A model generated the notes under the pieces. That model did no database searches. It worked only from the letters and a program-made list of their open reading frames with translations, and was not told where the DNA came from. A program made the position numbers and the translations under genes. Below are positions 8,581 to 17,409 of a DNA stretch of 64,000 nt, one piece after another (positions within the stretch are counted from its first letter, which is position 1; each line of letters starts with the position of its first letter). Source of the DNA: Neobacillus cucumis (GTDB lineage: Bacteria > Bacillota > Bacilli > Bacillales_B > DSM-18226); the NCBI RefSeq assembly GCF_016107705.1, contig NZ_JAEHGC010000002.1:62001-126000 (forward strand), given 5' to 3'.

Positions 8581-9194
8581 TAGAAACACATGATTTACTG
8601 AAGATTTCGCATGACGATATTATCAGCCATTCTCCCATACCCCAATGGGCTGTTCAATCACTAAAGAAAGCCCCTTATGTTGTCGTTCGCAGAGTACATG
8701 CTCCGAAAGGGCAGGTGGCAATAGGTATTAGGGGGAAGGCAAGAAACGAGCGGTGTGGGGCATTTTTACCAGTGGATTGTGTGCTAAAACAGATAAAACC
8801 TGAACATCTAAAAGAAAGAAATCTGTGGAAAAAGAAACTATCCCCAGTTTTTTTGGCGATGGAGTTTGCGGAAGCCATTTTGGAGGGGTACGGGCTTTCA
8901 TGGGGACCTGGAGGAAGTGCCGGTTTTGAGCTTGCCAGCGGAGTAGAAACCGTGACTTCAAAAAGCGACTTAGACATAATCATTCGTGCACCGAAACCAT
9001 TGCCTGCAAATAAAGCTTTAGAGATTACAAAGGAATTTAAGAACTGCCCGGTAAGAGTGGACCTGCAAGTAGAAACCACTGAAGGGGGATTTTCGCTCTT
9101 GGAATATGCAAGAGGTACCGGAACGGTTTTGTTAAAAACAATGTTTGGGCCCAAGCTGAGTAGCAACCCTTGGGCCGAAACTAAAATATTTTAG
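8574..9194 (+). CDS. mdcG: Malonate decarboxylase holo-ACP synthase
   Basis: A 206-aa nucleotidyltransferase that attaches the phosphoribosyl-dephospho-CoA group to MdcC. The signature GPGGSAGFELASG followed by SKSDLDIII supplies the glycine loop and metal-binding aspartates of the family. It overlaps the mdcDE stop by seven bases (ATGGTGA) and is the last gene of the operon, completing a full set of enzyme and maturation genes. Confidence 0.92.
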   Translation: MVIETHDLLKISHDDIISHSPIPQWAVQSLKKAPYVVVRRVHAPKGQVAIGIRGKARNERCGAFLPVDCVLKQIKPEHLKERNLWKKKLSPVFLAMEFAEAILEGYGLSWGPGGSAGFELASGVETVTSKSDLDIIIRAPKPLPANKALEITKEFKNCPVRVDLQVETTEGGFSLLEYARGTGTVLLKTMFGPKLSSNPWAETKIF

Positions 9195-9202
9195 GTAAGG
9201 AT

Positions 9203-9245
9203 AGGGGGATCGCTGGGGTATAAACTTACAGGGACCCTCTTTTTG
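9203..9245 (+). terminator. Possible weak terminator after mdcG
   Basis: Imperfect G-rich/C-rich pairing (GGGGT at 9215-9219 with ACCCTC near 9234-9239) followed by TCTTTTTG. The stem is short, so the call is tentative. Confidence 0.35.
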
Positions 9246-9311
9246 TTTATTAAAAAGGAAAAATCCTTTCCTTTAGAGTAGTAATATCTTTATCATCAAT
9301 GAAAAACATAA

Positions 9312-9524
9312 ACCAGCAAGCTTTATAATTTTCGCTTATTTAAAAATAAACCTTATAATAGTACAACGATTTTTAACTTCTTATTAAATGCAATTGCGGG
9401 CACACTAATTGTAGCTAATACATATGTGCAGGTGATTCACTGGATTTCTCCCGCACAGTCACTGAATAAACAAGTCGATAGTTTTCAATGGATAGGGCAT
9501 CGATTCTGGGAGGTATTTAAATGA
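9312..9524 (+). pseudogene. Possible relic of a permease C-terminus
   Basis: The frame ending in TGA at 9522-9524 is open from 9312 and has no ATG, GTG or TTG with a ribosome site near its beginning. Its second half encodes a hydrophobic stretch (NAIAGTLIVANTYVQVIHW) followed by a polar tail (SLNKQVDSFQWIGHRFWEVFK is the end), like the last membrane helix and tail of a transporter. The stop overlaps the start of the next gene by ATGA, as in a coupled operon. I infer that a transporter gene was deleted here, leaving its 3' end. It could be chance coding; the family is not recognised. Confidence 0.35.
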
Positions 9525-10708
9525 GAAAACAATTAATTGAAATGTTAGAAGGTCGTAAAGATGAAATCATTCAGATTCGACGATATTTACATGAAAACCC
9601 TGAGTTGTCTTTTAAAGAAGAAAAAACGGCTCAATATATTGCTGATTATTACAACGGCAAGGATGTTGAGGTACAAAGAAATGTAGGAAATGGATATGGA
9701 ATCATCGTCACAATTAATGGTGGAAAGCCTGGAAAAACGATTGCGCTTCGTGCCGATTTTGATGCCCTTCCCATTTTGGAAGAAACAGAGCTTCCCTTTA
9801 AATCAAAGAATGAAGGGGTTATGCATGCCTGTGGTCATGATGGGCATACGGCCTATTTAATGATTCTTGCGGATTGCCTGATCCAATTAAAAGATCAAAT
9901 ACCTGGATCAATTAAAATCATCCATCAGCATGCAGAAGAAGTACCTCCAGGTGGAGCAAAAAGTATCGTAGACTCTGGTGTGCTGGATGATGTAGACAAT
10001 ATTTTTGGGATTCACTTACTTCCCATAGCCCCAGCGGGTCATGTCGGCTATCACAGCGGTTTTTCGTTTGCCGGGAGATCTTATTTTAAACTTGGGATTC
10101 AAGGAGTCGGGGGGCACGGCTCTTCCCCGCATAGGGCAAACGATGCGATTGTTGCCGGGTCATATTTTGTTACAGCCGTACAAACGATTATAAGCCGTCG
10201 GTTAAATCCCTTTGACGCTGGTGTAATCACGATAGGTTCCTTTGATGGAAAGGGTACATTCAATGTCATTAAAGACCGTGTGGAACTTGAGGGGGATATC
10301 CGTTACATGACGGTGGAAACAAAGGGGATTATTGAAAAAGAAGTTCGCCGTATTGTTAGCGGAATTGAAGCGGAATTTGGTGTCCAATGTGAGTTAACCT
10401 ACACTTCCGATTATCCGCCGCTTTATAATGATCCAGAGGTAACGGCAGCGGTAAAAGCAAGCCTGGAAAGTGCGAATGACCCGGATATAAAGGAAGTAGA
10501 AGAATATCCAATGATGTCACCATCTGATGACTTTGCTTATTATTTAGAAAAAATCCCTGGTTGTTATTTTTATATTGGTTGTACCCCAAAAGGAGTGGAA
10601 AAGCCATTTTTCAACCATCATCCAAAATTCGATATTGATGAGGATTCACTCATTGTAGCTGCGAAATCAGTAGGTTATGTTGTTTGTGGATACTATGGGT
10701 TAGAGTAA
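9521..10708 (+). CDS. M20D family amidohydrolase
   Basis: Zinc peptidase-like amidohydrolase of 395 aa related to hippurate, N-acetyl-amino-acid and IAA-amino-acid hydrolases. Visible motifs are RRYLHENPELSFKE at the N-terminus, RADFDALP, the metal-binding MHACGHDGHTA, and QHAEEVPPGGA with the catalytic Glu pair; SSPHRANDA belongs to the dimerisation domain. It probably releases amino acids from N-acyl or aminobenzoyl conjugates in the cytoplasm. GGGAGG precedes the ATG. A GntR regulator lies 120 bp downstream and a second M20 enzyme follows, so the set is likely co-regulated. The substrate cannot be told from sequence. Confidence 0.88.
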   Translation: MRKQLIEMLEGRKDEIIQIRRYLHENPELSFKEEKTAQYIADYYNGKDVEVQRNVGNGYGIIVTINGGKPGKTIALRADFDALPILEETELPFKSKNEGVMHACGHDGHTAYLMILADCLIQLKDQIPGSIKIIHQHAEEVPPGGAKSIVDSGVLDDVDNIFGIHLLPIAPAGHVGYHSGFSFAGRSYFKLGIQGVGGHGSSPHRANDAIVAGSYFVTAVQTIISRRLNPFDAGVITIGSFDGKGTFNVIKDRVELEGDIRYMTVETKGIIEKEVRRIVSGIEAEFGVQCELTYTSDYPPLYNDPEVTAAVKASLESANDPDIKEVEEYPMMSPSDDFAYYLEKIPGCYFYIGCTPKGVEKPFFNHHPKFDIDEDSLIVAAKSVGYVVCGYYGLE

Positions 10709-10766
10709 CAAGACATACTCAATGTCACGTTGGATATTTTTAAAAGGTAAAAAAGATAAGAAATAT

Positions 10767-10795
10767 TTGAGAAAAATCTTATAATAATATAAAAT
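10767..10795 (+). promoter_or_regulatory. Promoter of the second GntR gene
   Basis: TTGAGA (10767-10772), 17-bp spacer, TAAAAT (10790-10795). The palindrome at 10796-10818 begins at the next base. Confidence 0.5.
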
Positions 10796-10818
10796 CCAAT
10801 TATATACAATATAATTGG
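10796..10818. promoter_or_regulatory. Palindromic operator, likely GntR autoregulation
   Basis: Perfect inverted repeat CCAATTATAT-ACA-ATATAATTGG covering the predicted transcription start and running into the GGAG ribosome site of the regulator gene. The central TATACAATATA resembles sites of FadR-subfamily GntR proteins. Confidence 0.6.
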
Positions 10819-10828
10819 AGACTCTAAA

Positions 10829-11473
10829 ATGGAATATTTATCGCTAAAAGACCATGTGTATAACTATATCGTTGAGCAAATTAACAGTGGAAAATTGCTT
10901 CCCGGTAAAAAGGTAAATGAAAATCATATTTGCGAAATGCTGAAAGTCAGCAGGACACCGGTAAGAGAGGCCCTCATACAGCTTTCATCAGAGGGGTTGC
11001 TTGACAATGTTCCAAGAAAAGGGTTCGTCATAAAAAGCCTTACAAAACAAGAGGCGGAAGAAACATATTTCATCATCGGTGCATTGGATGGTCTGGCTGC
11101 TTCACTGGCGGTTCCGCTTTTAACGGAGAAGGACATAAAAGAGATGGAATTTTATATCCAAAGTATTGATCTTGCCATTAATACAGAGAATTACCGGATG
11201 TATGATAAGATGCAGCAAGCTTTTCATGGTGTCTATTTAAAGATCTGCCCCAACAAGAGCCTAGTAGATCTACTGCTGCAATTAGAAAAGAAGTTTTTAA
11301 TAAATTTAGGTGAAATTGGTCCAAAGGATCAACTAAAGGAAAGACTATCGCAAATAAATGATGAGCATAGGACGATGATGGAACTTTTTAAAAGCAAGGA
11401 TTCTGCTGAATTAGCCAGATTCATGAAAGACGTACATTGGAATATTCATAAGGTCGAGAACCTGCAGCTATAG
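10829..11473 (+). CDS. GntR (FadR-type) transcriptional regulator
   Basis: A 214-aa regulator with N-terminal winged helix (MLKVSRTPVREALIQLSSEGLLDNVPRKG) and a C-terminal helical FCD-like ligand domain. Start at 10829 follows TTGGAGA. It sits between two M20 amidohydrolase genes and upstream of an amino-acid ABC transporter, so it probably controls this uptake/hydrolysis set. A perfect palindrome over its own promoter predicts autorepression. It is similar in layout to the mdc regulator at 2399 but diverges in the effector half. Confidence 0.85.
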   Translation: MEYLSLKDHVYNYIVEQINSGKLLPGKKVNENHICEMLKVSRTPVREALIQLSSEGLLDNVPRKGFVIKSLTKQEAEETYFIIGALDGLAASLAVPLLTEKDIKEMEFYIQSIDLAINTENYRMYDKMQQAFHGVYLKICPNKSLVDLLLQLEKKFLINLGEIGPKDQLKERLSQINDEHRTMMELFKSKDSAELARFMKDVHWNIHKVENLQL

Positions 11474-11492
11474 AATATGAACTGAGGTTAAG

Positions 11493-11527
11493 AAAACGAT
11501 TTTGTCCAACAGCGACAAAATCGTTTT
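11493..11527 (+). terminator. Terminator of the second GntR gene
   Basis: Perfect 14-bp arms AAAACGATTTTGTC / GACAAAATCGTTTT with a 7-nt loop and a T run. The following 236 bp to the next gene hold AT-rich promoter-like sequence, a hairpin at 11577-11607 and a cre-like box. Confidence 0.9.
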
Positions 11528-11707
11528 TTTATTGACTGTTAAATATAAAATATATAATATAATATATACAGATAATAAAATATTCATTGAAAAAGACTGA
11601 ATATTTTTGATTATATTTTAGCCTTTTTTAGTAATCCTTAGTTTGAACTTGAATAATGTAAAATCTTAGTTAAGGAACAACCATGGATTGCTAGACTTTT
11701 GCAAAAG

Positions 11708-11721
11708 TGAAAGCGTTTTAA
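11708..11721. promoter_or_regulatory. cre-like box upstream of the second amidohydrolase
   Basis: TGAAAGCGTTTTAA matches the cre core (TGWAAGCG) well and the right half less well, 43 bp before the ATG. Suggests carbon catabolite control. Confidence 0.45.
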
Positions 11722-11763
11722 GGAAAATAGCAAAAGATCATAAATCTAAGGGGAGAATGGAAT

Positions 11764-12879
11764 ATGGAAAAGAAAAATCTAGACTTGGCAATTCAACTTC
11801 GTCATGAACTTCATGCTCATCCGGAATTATCAAACCATGAAGTATGGACAAAGCAGCATTTAATTGATTTCCTTAAAGAAAACACGAAGCTTGAAATTGT
11901 AGACAGAGGCCGTTGGTTTTATGCCATCTATCATTCTAAGGTAGGGAGAAGAAACGTAGCTTTTCGCGCAGATTTTGATGCTCTTCCAATCGAGGAAACC
12001 ATTGATCTCCCATATGGCTCTCAATTTCCGGGGATTTCACACAAATGTGGACATGACGGACACTCTGCAACTCTAGCAGGTTTTGCCCTTGAGATTGATC
12101 AATTGGGTTCCGATAATAACGTCTTCTTCCTGTTTCAGCATGCGGAGGAAACAGGTGACGGTGCTGCCGAGTGCGCTGTTTTCATCAAGGAAAATAACAT
12201 TGATGAAATTTTTGCTTGGCATAATATGAGCGGCTTTAAACACAATACCGTTTTCGTTATTGATGGGACAGCACACTGTGCATCTAAAGGTATGACGATC
12301 CAAATGGAGGGTGTTCCATCTCATGCCAGCGAACCTGAAAAGGGAATCAATCCGTCCTTCGCTATTGCGAAGATAATTGATGCGATCCCTGGATTTGTTG
12401 ACCCCGAAACTAATAAAGGAATTGTTCTCTGTACTGTTGTTCAGGTAGATATTGGTGCAAAAGCATTCGGTGTCAACGCCAGCAAGGGGGCGCTTCGAAT
12501 GACGATTCGTGCACTCTATGAAGAAGAATTGGATAGATTACAGAAGAATTTGGAAGATATTGCGAAGGCCGAAGCAGAGAAGTATGGACTGAAGGTACGC
12601 TTCGAATATCAGGATGAATTCCCGGAAACGGCAAACTACAAAGAAAGCTCTGACAAAATTCGTCAGGTCTGCAAAGAAAAAGGGATTCCAATGGAAGAGC
12701 TGACTGAGGCGTTCCGTGGTTCTGAAGATTTTGGCCATTATACAAAATTGACAAAAGGTTCTTACTGTTATATTGGAAATGGAGAGGATTATCCGAATCT
12801 GCACAGCTATGAGTATGACTTCAAAGATGATCTTATCGAAACAGGAGTGGAATTGTTCAAAGGACTTGCTGAACAGTAA
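11764..12879 (+). CDS. M20 family amidohydrolase
   Basis: A 371-aa metal-dependent amidohydrolase, a paralogue of the enzyme at 9521 but clearly diverged. Motifs: LRHELHAHPELSNHE, FRADFDALP, the metal site SHKCGHDGHSATL, catalytic QHAEETGDGA, and FRGSEDFGHYTK near the C-terminus. Likely cleaves N-acylated amino acids or peptides in the cytoplasm. Its site AAGGGGAG precedes the ATG. It is followed by a terminator and then by an amino-acid ABC transporter, so it is probably its own transcript, subject to the cre box upstream. Confidence 0.86.
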   Translation: MEKKNLDLAIQLRHELHAHPELSNHEVWTKQHLIDFLKENTKLEIVDRGRWFYAIYHSKVGRRNVAFRADFDALPIEETIDLPYGSQFPGISHKCGHDGHSATLAGFALEIDQLGSDNNVFFLFQHAEETGDGAAECAVFIKENNIDEIFAWHNMSGFKHNTVFVIDGTAHCASKGMTIQMEGVPSHASEPEKGINPSFAIAKIIDAIPGFVDPETNKGIVLCTVVQVDIGAKAFGVNASKGALRMTIRALYEEELDRLQKNLEDIAKAEAEKYGLKVRFEYQDEFPETANYKESSDKIRQVCKEKGIPMEELTEAFRGSEDFGHYTKLTKGSYCYIGNGEDYPNLHSYEYDFKDDLIETGVELFKGLAEQ

Positions 12880-12915
12880 AGGAAAGTTAAATTGGAAATA
12901 TTATAAAAATTAGGG

Positions 12916-12949
12916 AGTTAGCATGAAGAATGTTCATGCTAACTTTTTT
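12916..12949 (+). terminator. Terminator after the second amidohydrolase
   Basis: Twelve-bp arms AGTTAGCATGAA / TTCATGCTAACT, five-base loop, then TTTTT. An apparent small ORF starting inside this stem is an artefact. Confidence 0.9.
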
Positions 12950-13162
12950 AATGTCATAAAGAGAGAAGAATTCTTATCCTTAAATTCAGGTCTAAAAGTT
13001 TTTAATTTGAATATAAATCATATCATCGAATCTAGCAGACGATATAAAAAAACTTGGACAACCTTTTACAATAAATGGAATGTGGATTCGGAGTTTTATA
13101 CTCCTTTTAGATAGATAAAAAGAATAATAAAGTACAAGGTAACCATATTGGGAGGGGATTCA

Positions 13163-13942
13163 ATGAAAAAAGTGTTGAAAACGATTGCTGTTTGCGGTGC
13201 CATAACACTTGCACTTGCAGGGTGTGGGAAAGCATCAACAACGACCAACAATTCAAGTGGTGAATCAAAAGAAAGAACACTAGTATTTGCGACAAGCGCG
13301 GACGGTGGGGCTTTTGCACACAAAGAGAATGGGAAATTTGCGGGCTTTGACATCGAAGTGGTAGAAGCGATTGCAAAAAAAGAAGGATATAAGATCCAGT
13401 GGAAGGATATGAAATTCGATGGAATTATTCCATCCTTAAAGACGAATCAGGTGGATGGGGCTGCTGCAGCCATTACGATTAAAGAAGAACGCAAGGCAGT
13501 AACTAATTTCACCGATCCTTATTTTGATAGTGGTCTGGTGCTAGTAGTTAAAGAGGGAAGTAATATAAACGGTCCAGCTGACTTAAAGGGAAAAAGCATT
13601 GTTGCTAAAAACGGAACCTCCGGATTGGAAAAGGCAAAAGAATTAGCGAAGCAATATGGTGCAAAGGTGAAGATTTTAGAGGATGAGCCGACACTCTACT
13701 TAGATGTTCAAAATGGACAATCCGATGCGTTAGTTAACGACTATCCATTTGTAACCGACAAAATGAAATCCGGTACAGCGAAAGGTCTAAAAATAGTTGG
13801 GGAGCACTTAACCGGGGAACAATATGGGATCGCTATCGCAAAGGATGAGGAAAAGGTTTTAGAGGATTTCAATAAAGGATTGAAAGAAATAAAGGACGAC
13901 GGAGAATACGATGCGTTGCATAAAAAGTACTTCGGTGAATAA
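13163..13942 (+). CDS. Polar amino-acid ABC transporter, binding lipoprotein
   Basis: A 259-aa solute-binding protein of the SBP_bac_3 family. The signal peptide ends in a lipobox LAGC with the lipidated cysteine at residue 21. Family segments include FAGFDIEVVEAIAKKEGY, FDGIIPSLKTNQVDGAAA and FTDPYFDSGLVLVV. ATG 13163 follows GGGAGGGG; an upstream in-frame start at 13148 lacks a site. The substrate is a polar amino acid or derivative, perhaps a product of the neighbouring amidohydrolases. A hairpin directly after the gene probably keeps its expression above that of the permease and ATPase. Confidence 0.9.
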   Translation: MKKVLKTIAVCGAITLALAGCGKASTTTNNSSGESKERTLVFATSADGGAFAHKENGKFAGFDIEVVEAIAKKEGYKIQWKDMKFDGIIPSLKTNQVDGAAAAITIKEERKAVTNFTDPYFDSGLVLVVKEGSNINGPADLKGKSIVAKNGTSGLEKAKELAKQYGAKVKILEDEPTLYLDVQNGQSDALVNDYPFVTDKMKSGTAKGLKIVGEHLTGEQYGIAIAKDEEKVLEDFNKGLKEIKDDGEYDALHKKYFGE

Positions 13943-13985
13943 GTGTTTTAGTGCTTCAGAAATACAACATAGAAATGAGAAGAAC

Positions 13986-14017
13986 AAAAAGGCGCATGAG
14001 ATGAATGCGCCTTTTTT
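13986..14017 (+). terminator. Intra-operon attenuator hairpin
   Basis: GGCGCAT (13991-13997) pairs with ATGCGCC (14005-14011), flanked by A and T runs. It lies between the binding-protein gene and the permease gene, a usual place for partial termination. Confidence 0.75.
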
Positions 14018-14043
14018 CAAACATAGAAGAAAGAGGGATTACG

Positions 14044-14697
14044 ATGAGAGGAATTGAAATGGTCTGGCAGGACTTCCCTAACCTTTTAGTAGGGGCGGGG
14101 AAGACTCTTGAAATTGTCTGTATTTCATTACTTTTTGCGACAATCATCGGATTAATCTTTGGGATGTTTCGGATTAGTTCCAATCGGATTTTACAAAGCA
14201 TCACCCGAGTGTATGTAAGTATTATTCGTGGTACACCCTTATATGTTCAAATTATTTTCGTCTATTTCGCCATCATGCCCATGATTGTCCCTGGAGGCCT
14301 ATCTCCGATGGTTGTTGGAGCGATGACGATTTCTATCAATGCAGGTGCTTACCTTGCAGAAGTATTCCGTGCTGGCATTACATCAATTGATAAAGGACAA
14401 GAGGAAGCGAGCAGCGCTCTTGGGTTCACAAAACGTCAAACATTTTTTTATGTTATTTTACCGCAAGCAGTAAAACGAATGACTCCAGCCTTTATGAATC
14501 AGTTTAGTATAAGTTTAAAAGATACCTCTCTATTAGCCGTCATCGGAGTAGTTGAACTAACGTACAGTGCCCAAATTGGCTATGCGCAAAACTATGAAAT
14601 ATTTGCCTATCTTTTTACGATTGGATTAATGTACTGGGTATTGTACACCTCGATTAACTGGTTAACTGAGCTTGTGGAAAGGAAGGTGTCGAATTAA
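14044..14697 (+). CDS. Polar amino-acid ABC transporter, permease
   Basis: HisM/GlnP-family permease of 217 aa with about five membrane helices. It contains the family segment [17 protein letters not shown] and the ATPase-contacting EAA loop ([25 protein letters not shown]). ATG at 14044 follows AGAGGGA; an upstream start at 14005 falls inside the attenuator hairpin and is rejected. It overlaps the ATPase gene by one base (TAATG). A single permease implies a homodimeric channel. Confidence 0.9.
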   Translation: MRGIEMVWQDFPNLLVGAGKTLEIVCISLLFATIIGLIFGMFRISSNRILQSITRVYVSIIRGTPLYVQIIFVYFAIMPMIVPGGLSPMVVGAMTISINAGAYLAEVFRAGITSIDKGQEEASSALGFTKRQTFFYVILPQAVKRMTPAFMNQFSISLKDTSLLAVIGVVELTYSAQIGYAQNYEIFAYLFTIGLMYWVLYTSINWLTELVERKVSN

Positions 14698-15419
14698 TGC
14701 TGGAAATGAAAAAGATACATAAAACCTTCGGCTCCAATGATGTCTTAAAAGGAATTGATTTATTTATTCCGAAAGGACAAGTTGTTTGTTTAATCGGTGC
14801 GTCTGGTTCGGGAAAATCAACACTGCTGCGTTGTATCAATCAGCTCGAACTTCCATCAAGTGGAGAGGTTTATTTTGAAGGAACCTGCGTAACAGAAAAA
14901 GGGCATGACATTACGGTTACGAGGCAGAAAATGGGGATGGTTTTTCAGCAGTTTAATTTATTTCCTCATAAAACGGTTTTAGAGAATATCACACTGGCAC
15001 CTATTAAAATTAAAAAAATAACCAAAGATGAAGCAGAGAGGATTGCCATGAATTATCTAAAGAAAGTAGATTTGACTGAAAAAGCAAGTGAATATCCGAA
15101 AAGTTTATCAGGCGGACAACAGCAGCGGGTGGCTATCGCACGAGCCCTTGCGATGAATCCGAAGGTGATGTTGTTTGATGAACCAACCAGCGCTCTAGAT
15201 CCGGAAACAGTTGGAGAAGTATTACAGGTTATGCGTACCCTGGCTAATGAGGGGATGACGATGATTATTGTCACGCATGAAATGGGGTTCGCAAGAGAAG
15301 TTGCTGATCGAATTTTATTTTTAGATCAAGGTGTGATTGTTGAAGATGGACCACCTAAAGAGATATTTGGCGGAGCAAAAAGTGAGCGACTTCGTTCATT
15401 TCTAGATAAGGTCCTTTAA
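14697..15419 (+). CDS. Polar amino-acid ABC transporter, ATPase
   Basis: A 240-aa ABC ATPase of the GlnQ/ArtM type. Walker [10 protein letters not shown], signature LSGGQQQR, Walker [13 protein letters not shown] and switch histidine IVTHEMGFA are all intact. It overlaps the permease stop by one base, so binding protein, permease and ATPase form one importer operon. A gamma-glutamyl hydrolase-like gene follows 59 bp later without a terminator and is probably cotranscribed. Confidence 0.93.
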   Translation: MLEMKKIHKTFGSNDVLKGIDLFIPKGQVVCLIGASGSGKSTLLRCINQLELPSSGEVYFEGTCVTEKGHDITVTRQKMGMVFQQFNLFPHKTVLENITLAPIKIKKITKDEAERIAMNYLKKVDLTEKASEYPKSLSGGQQQRVAIARALAMNPKVMLFDEPTSALDPETVGEVLQVMRTLANEGMTMIIVTHEMGFAREVADRILFLDQGVIVEDGPPKEIFGGAKSERLRSFLDKVL

Positions 15420-15478
15420 GGATGTATTTGTATCTCGCCCTTCCTTATTCGAAATAAAGAAGAGAAAGAGTGAAAAAA

Positions 15479-16228
15479 ATGAAAAAACCAATCATTGGCA
15501 TTACAACATCCTATGTTAAGTATAATGACAATATGGAAGGTGTGTATATACATCACGACTATCACCGGGCAGTGGAACGAGCCGGCGGTATCCCGATACT
15601 TCTTCCTGTTGTTAAAGATGAAGAAGCTATTAAACAATATGTTACACTTTGCGACGGGATTATTTTTAGCGGCGGGGAAGATGTTGATCCACAATTTTAT
15701 AGCAAGCCCCCACATGCAAAAATAGGTTTTTTTCGAACGGAGAGGGACGAATTCGAGATAAAGTTATTTGATTATTTTTCAAAAACCAAAAAGCCGATAT
15801 TTGGAATTTGCAGAGGAATACAACTAATCAATGTTGCCTGCGGCGGAACACTTATACAAGATATTCCTTCTTTAATAGAAAAAGAAGTCCATCTTCATGA
15901 GCAGACCATCCCCCGACCGCTGCCATTCCACCATATAAAACTGGAGAAAAATAGCTTGATTAATGGGATTTGGGGGCATCAAGATACACTAGTAAATTCT
16001 CTTCATCATCAAGCGATAGAGGAATTAGGACAAGGCCTAGTCATTACAGCGCTAGCTGATGACGGAATGATTGAGGCGGTCGAAGGAAAGGATTATCCAT
16101 ATTTGGTCGCTGTTCAATGGCATCCCGAATCGATGTCAGAAAAACATCCGGAGATGCAGGAATTATTTAATCGATTAGTAGAAGTAAGCAAATACCATTT
16201 CAATAACGGTTTAGAAACCGTTGGGTAA
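15479..16228 (+). CDS. Class I glutamine amidotransferase-like gamma-glutamyl hydrolase
   Basis: Peptidase C26/PuuD-type protein of 249 aa. The nucleophile elbow GICRGIQLIN carries the catalytic cysteine, and QWHPES holds the His-Glu pair; no synthetase partner is fused, consistent with a hydrolase that removes gamma-glutamyl groups (for example from gamma-glutamyl-GABA). ATG 15479 is taken with the AGAAAGAG site; a GTG nine bases earlier (15470) is possible. Its place at the end of the ABC importer operon suggests that the importer takes up gamma-glutamyl or related amides. The substrate is inferred. Confidence 0.82.
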   Translation: MKKPIIGITTSYVKYNDNMEGVYIHHDYHRAVERAGGIPILLPVVKDEEAIKQYVTLCDGIIFSGGEDVDPQFYSKPPHAKIGFFRTERDEFEIKLFDYFSKTKKPIFGICRGIQLINVACGGTLIQDIPSLIEKEVHLHEQTIPRPLPFHHIKLEKNSLINGIWGHQDTLVNSLHHQAIEELGQGLVITALADDGMIEAVEGKDYPYLVAVQWHPESMSEKHPEMQELFNRLVEVSKYHFNNGLETVG

Positions 16229-16315
16229 TTGGCTTGTCAGTATTAAATGATCATTTCAAGACATACAATCTTCTTAATTAAGGATTAGATTTTTAGATAT
16301 TGAGGAGATGGTGAG

Positions 16316-16678
16316 ATGAAATTCGAGATGCAAAAAGCGTTAATGTTGGCGGAAAATATCAATGATTTTATAAAATTCGTTCAAAAAAATTATGAAAATA
16401 AAGATAGAAGCCGTGAGGAGAAAGATAAAATCTATCAAATTAAACTGCTGATTGAGGATTTTAAGTTTCAAATCATTGCAGATGAGCTAATCAGAATCAA
16501 TCAGTTTTCTTGGGATGAAAAGTATACGCTCTATCTGGTTGATGGATTTAATAAAGGAATCAGCATTATTGATGAATACGTAAAAAATAATTATCATGAG
16601 TTATTCATTTTTACGGCGAGACTTTATACATTAAAGAATCTTAGTCTGCCATTTAGTAATATAAAGGAGATGAGCTAA
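16316..16678 (+). CDS. Hypothetical protein, 120 aa
   Basis: Unrecognised soluble protein, mostly helical, rich in Lys/Glu/Ile and ending in an aromatic helix. ATG 16316 follows AGGAGATGGTG. The stop codon lies in the loop of the terminator, so the gene has been shaped together with its terminator. It is a monocistronic unit between the amidotransferase and an Rrf2 regulator. Confidence 0.65.
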   Translation: MKFEMQKALMLAENINDFIKFVQKNYENKDRSREEKDKIYQIKLLIEDFKFQIIADELIRINQFSWDEKYTLYLVDGFNKGISIIDEYVKNNYHELFIFTARLYTLKNLSLPFSNIKEMS

Positions 16679-16695
16679 ATACTCATCTCCTTTAT
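16661..16695 (+). terminator. Terminator overlapping the stop of the 120-aa gene
   Basis: Twelve-bp arms AAAGGAGATGAG / CTCATCTCCTTT with the TAA stop in the loop; the right arm ends in a short T tract. Confidence 0.75.
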
Positions 16696-16755
16696 TCTTG
16701 ACTTTGTAATACCGACCTCTTCAATTTGTTCTTGATTTTAGGGTATAATAAAATT

Positions 16756-16774
16756 TGTAATTAAATTAATTACA
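16756..16774. promoter_or_regulatory. Inverted repeat at the Rrf2 promoter
   Basis: TGTAATT-AAATT-AATTACA lies seven bases after a TATAAT box (16744-16749) and 31 bases before the Rrf2 start. Likely an autoregulatory operator. Confidence 0.5.
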
Positions 16775-16805
16775 TGTATAACAAAGATAAGGTAGGTGAC
16801 TGGGA

Positions 16806-17243
16806 TTGTCTATAAGTAGTCGATTTGCAGTTGGAATTCATATATTAACGCTTATTGAAATTAATAAAGAGGGAATCAGTTCATCAGAATTTCTAGCTGG
16901 AAGTGTGAATACAAACCCTGTCGTGATAAGAAAAATTATGGGGATGCTTAAAAAAGCCGGGTTAGTCGAAGTACATCCTGGTATTGCAGGAGCGAAACTA
17001 GCCAGGGATTTATCTGATATTACTTTACTTGATGTATATAAGGCAGTGAATGTTGTACAAGAGAATGAATTGTTTAGTGTCCACGAAGAACCAAATCCGG
17101 TTTGTCCTGTGGGAAGGAATATTCAAGATGCAATTGGCCCCTTATTTACCGCTGCTCAAGTAGCTATGGAGAAAACCTTGGAAAATGTGACTCTTGAAGA
17201 TGTTGTGAAGGATATTGTTAATAAAGAAAAATTAAAGGACTAA
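16806..17243 (+). CDS. Rrf2 family regulator (YwnA-like)
   Basis: A 145-aa protein with N-terminal winged helix (SSRFAVGIHILTLI, NPVVIRKIMGMLKKAGLV) typical of Rrf2. It has only one cysteine, in PNPVCPVG, and lacks the three-Cys cluster of IscR/NsrR, so it is not an Fe-S sensor of that type; it resembles B. subtilis YwnA/YwgB, thought to respond to electrophiles or peroxide. TTG start after TAGGTGA. The membrane protein downstream (17410) may be a target but has its own spacing and a terminator lies between them. Confidence 0.82.
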   Translation: MSISSRFAVGIHILTLIEINKEGISSSEFLAGSVNTNPVVIRKIMGMLKKAGLVEVHPGIAGAKLARDLSDITLLDVYKAVNVVQENELFSVHEEPNPVCPVGRNIQDAIGPLFTAAQVAMEKTLENVTLEDVVKDIVNKEKLKD

Positions 17244-17272
17244 GCAGATGATTTATGAATCTGCTTTTTTTA
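17242..17272 (+). terminator. Terminator of the Rrf2 gene
   Basis: AAGCAGAT / ATCTGCTT arms with a nine-base loop and a long T run immediately after the stop codon. Confidence 0.85.
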
Positions 17273-17409
17273 TTTACACATTGAAAAATTCACTTAATCT
17301 GTCCTCCATTAAAAATCTACTTTATAGTCAAATAAAATATTAAGTCATAAAATCAACCCATTTTCAAAAGATAATAGTTAGGATGCTCTATGACATGAGG
17401 TGTTTTGAA

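Noticed and set aside
12923..13114. 63-aa frame after the second amidohydrolase
   Set aside because: Its start lies inside a strong terminator stem and it has no separate ribosome site.
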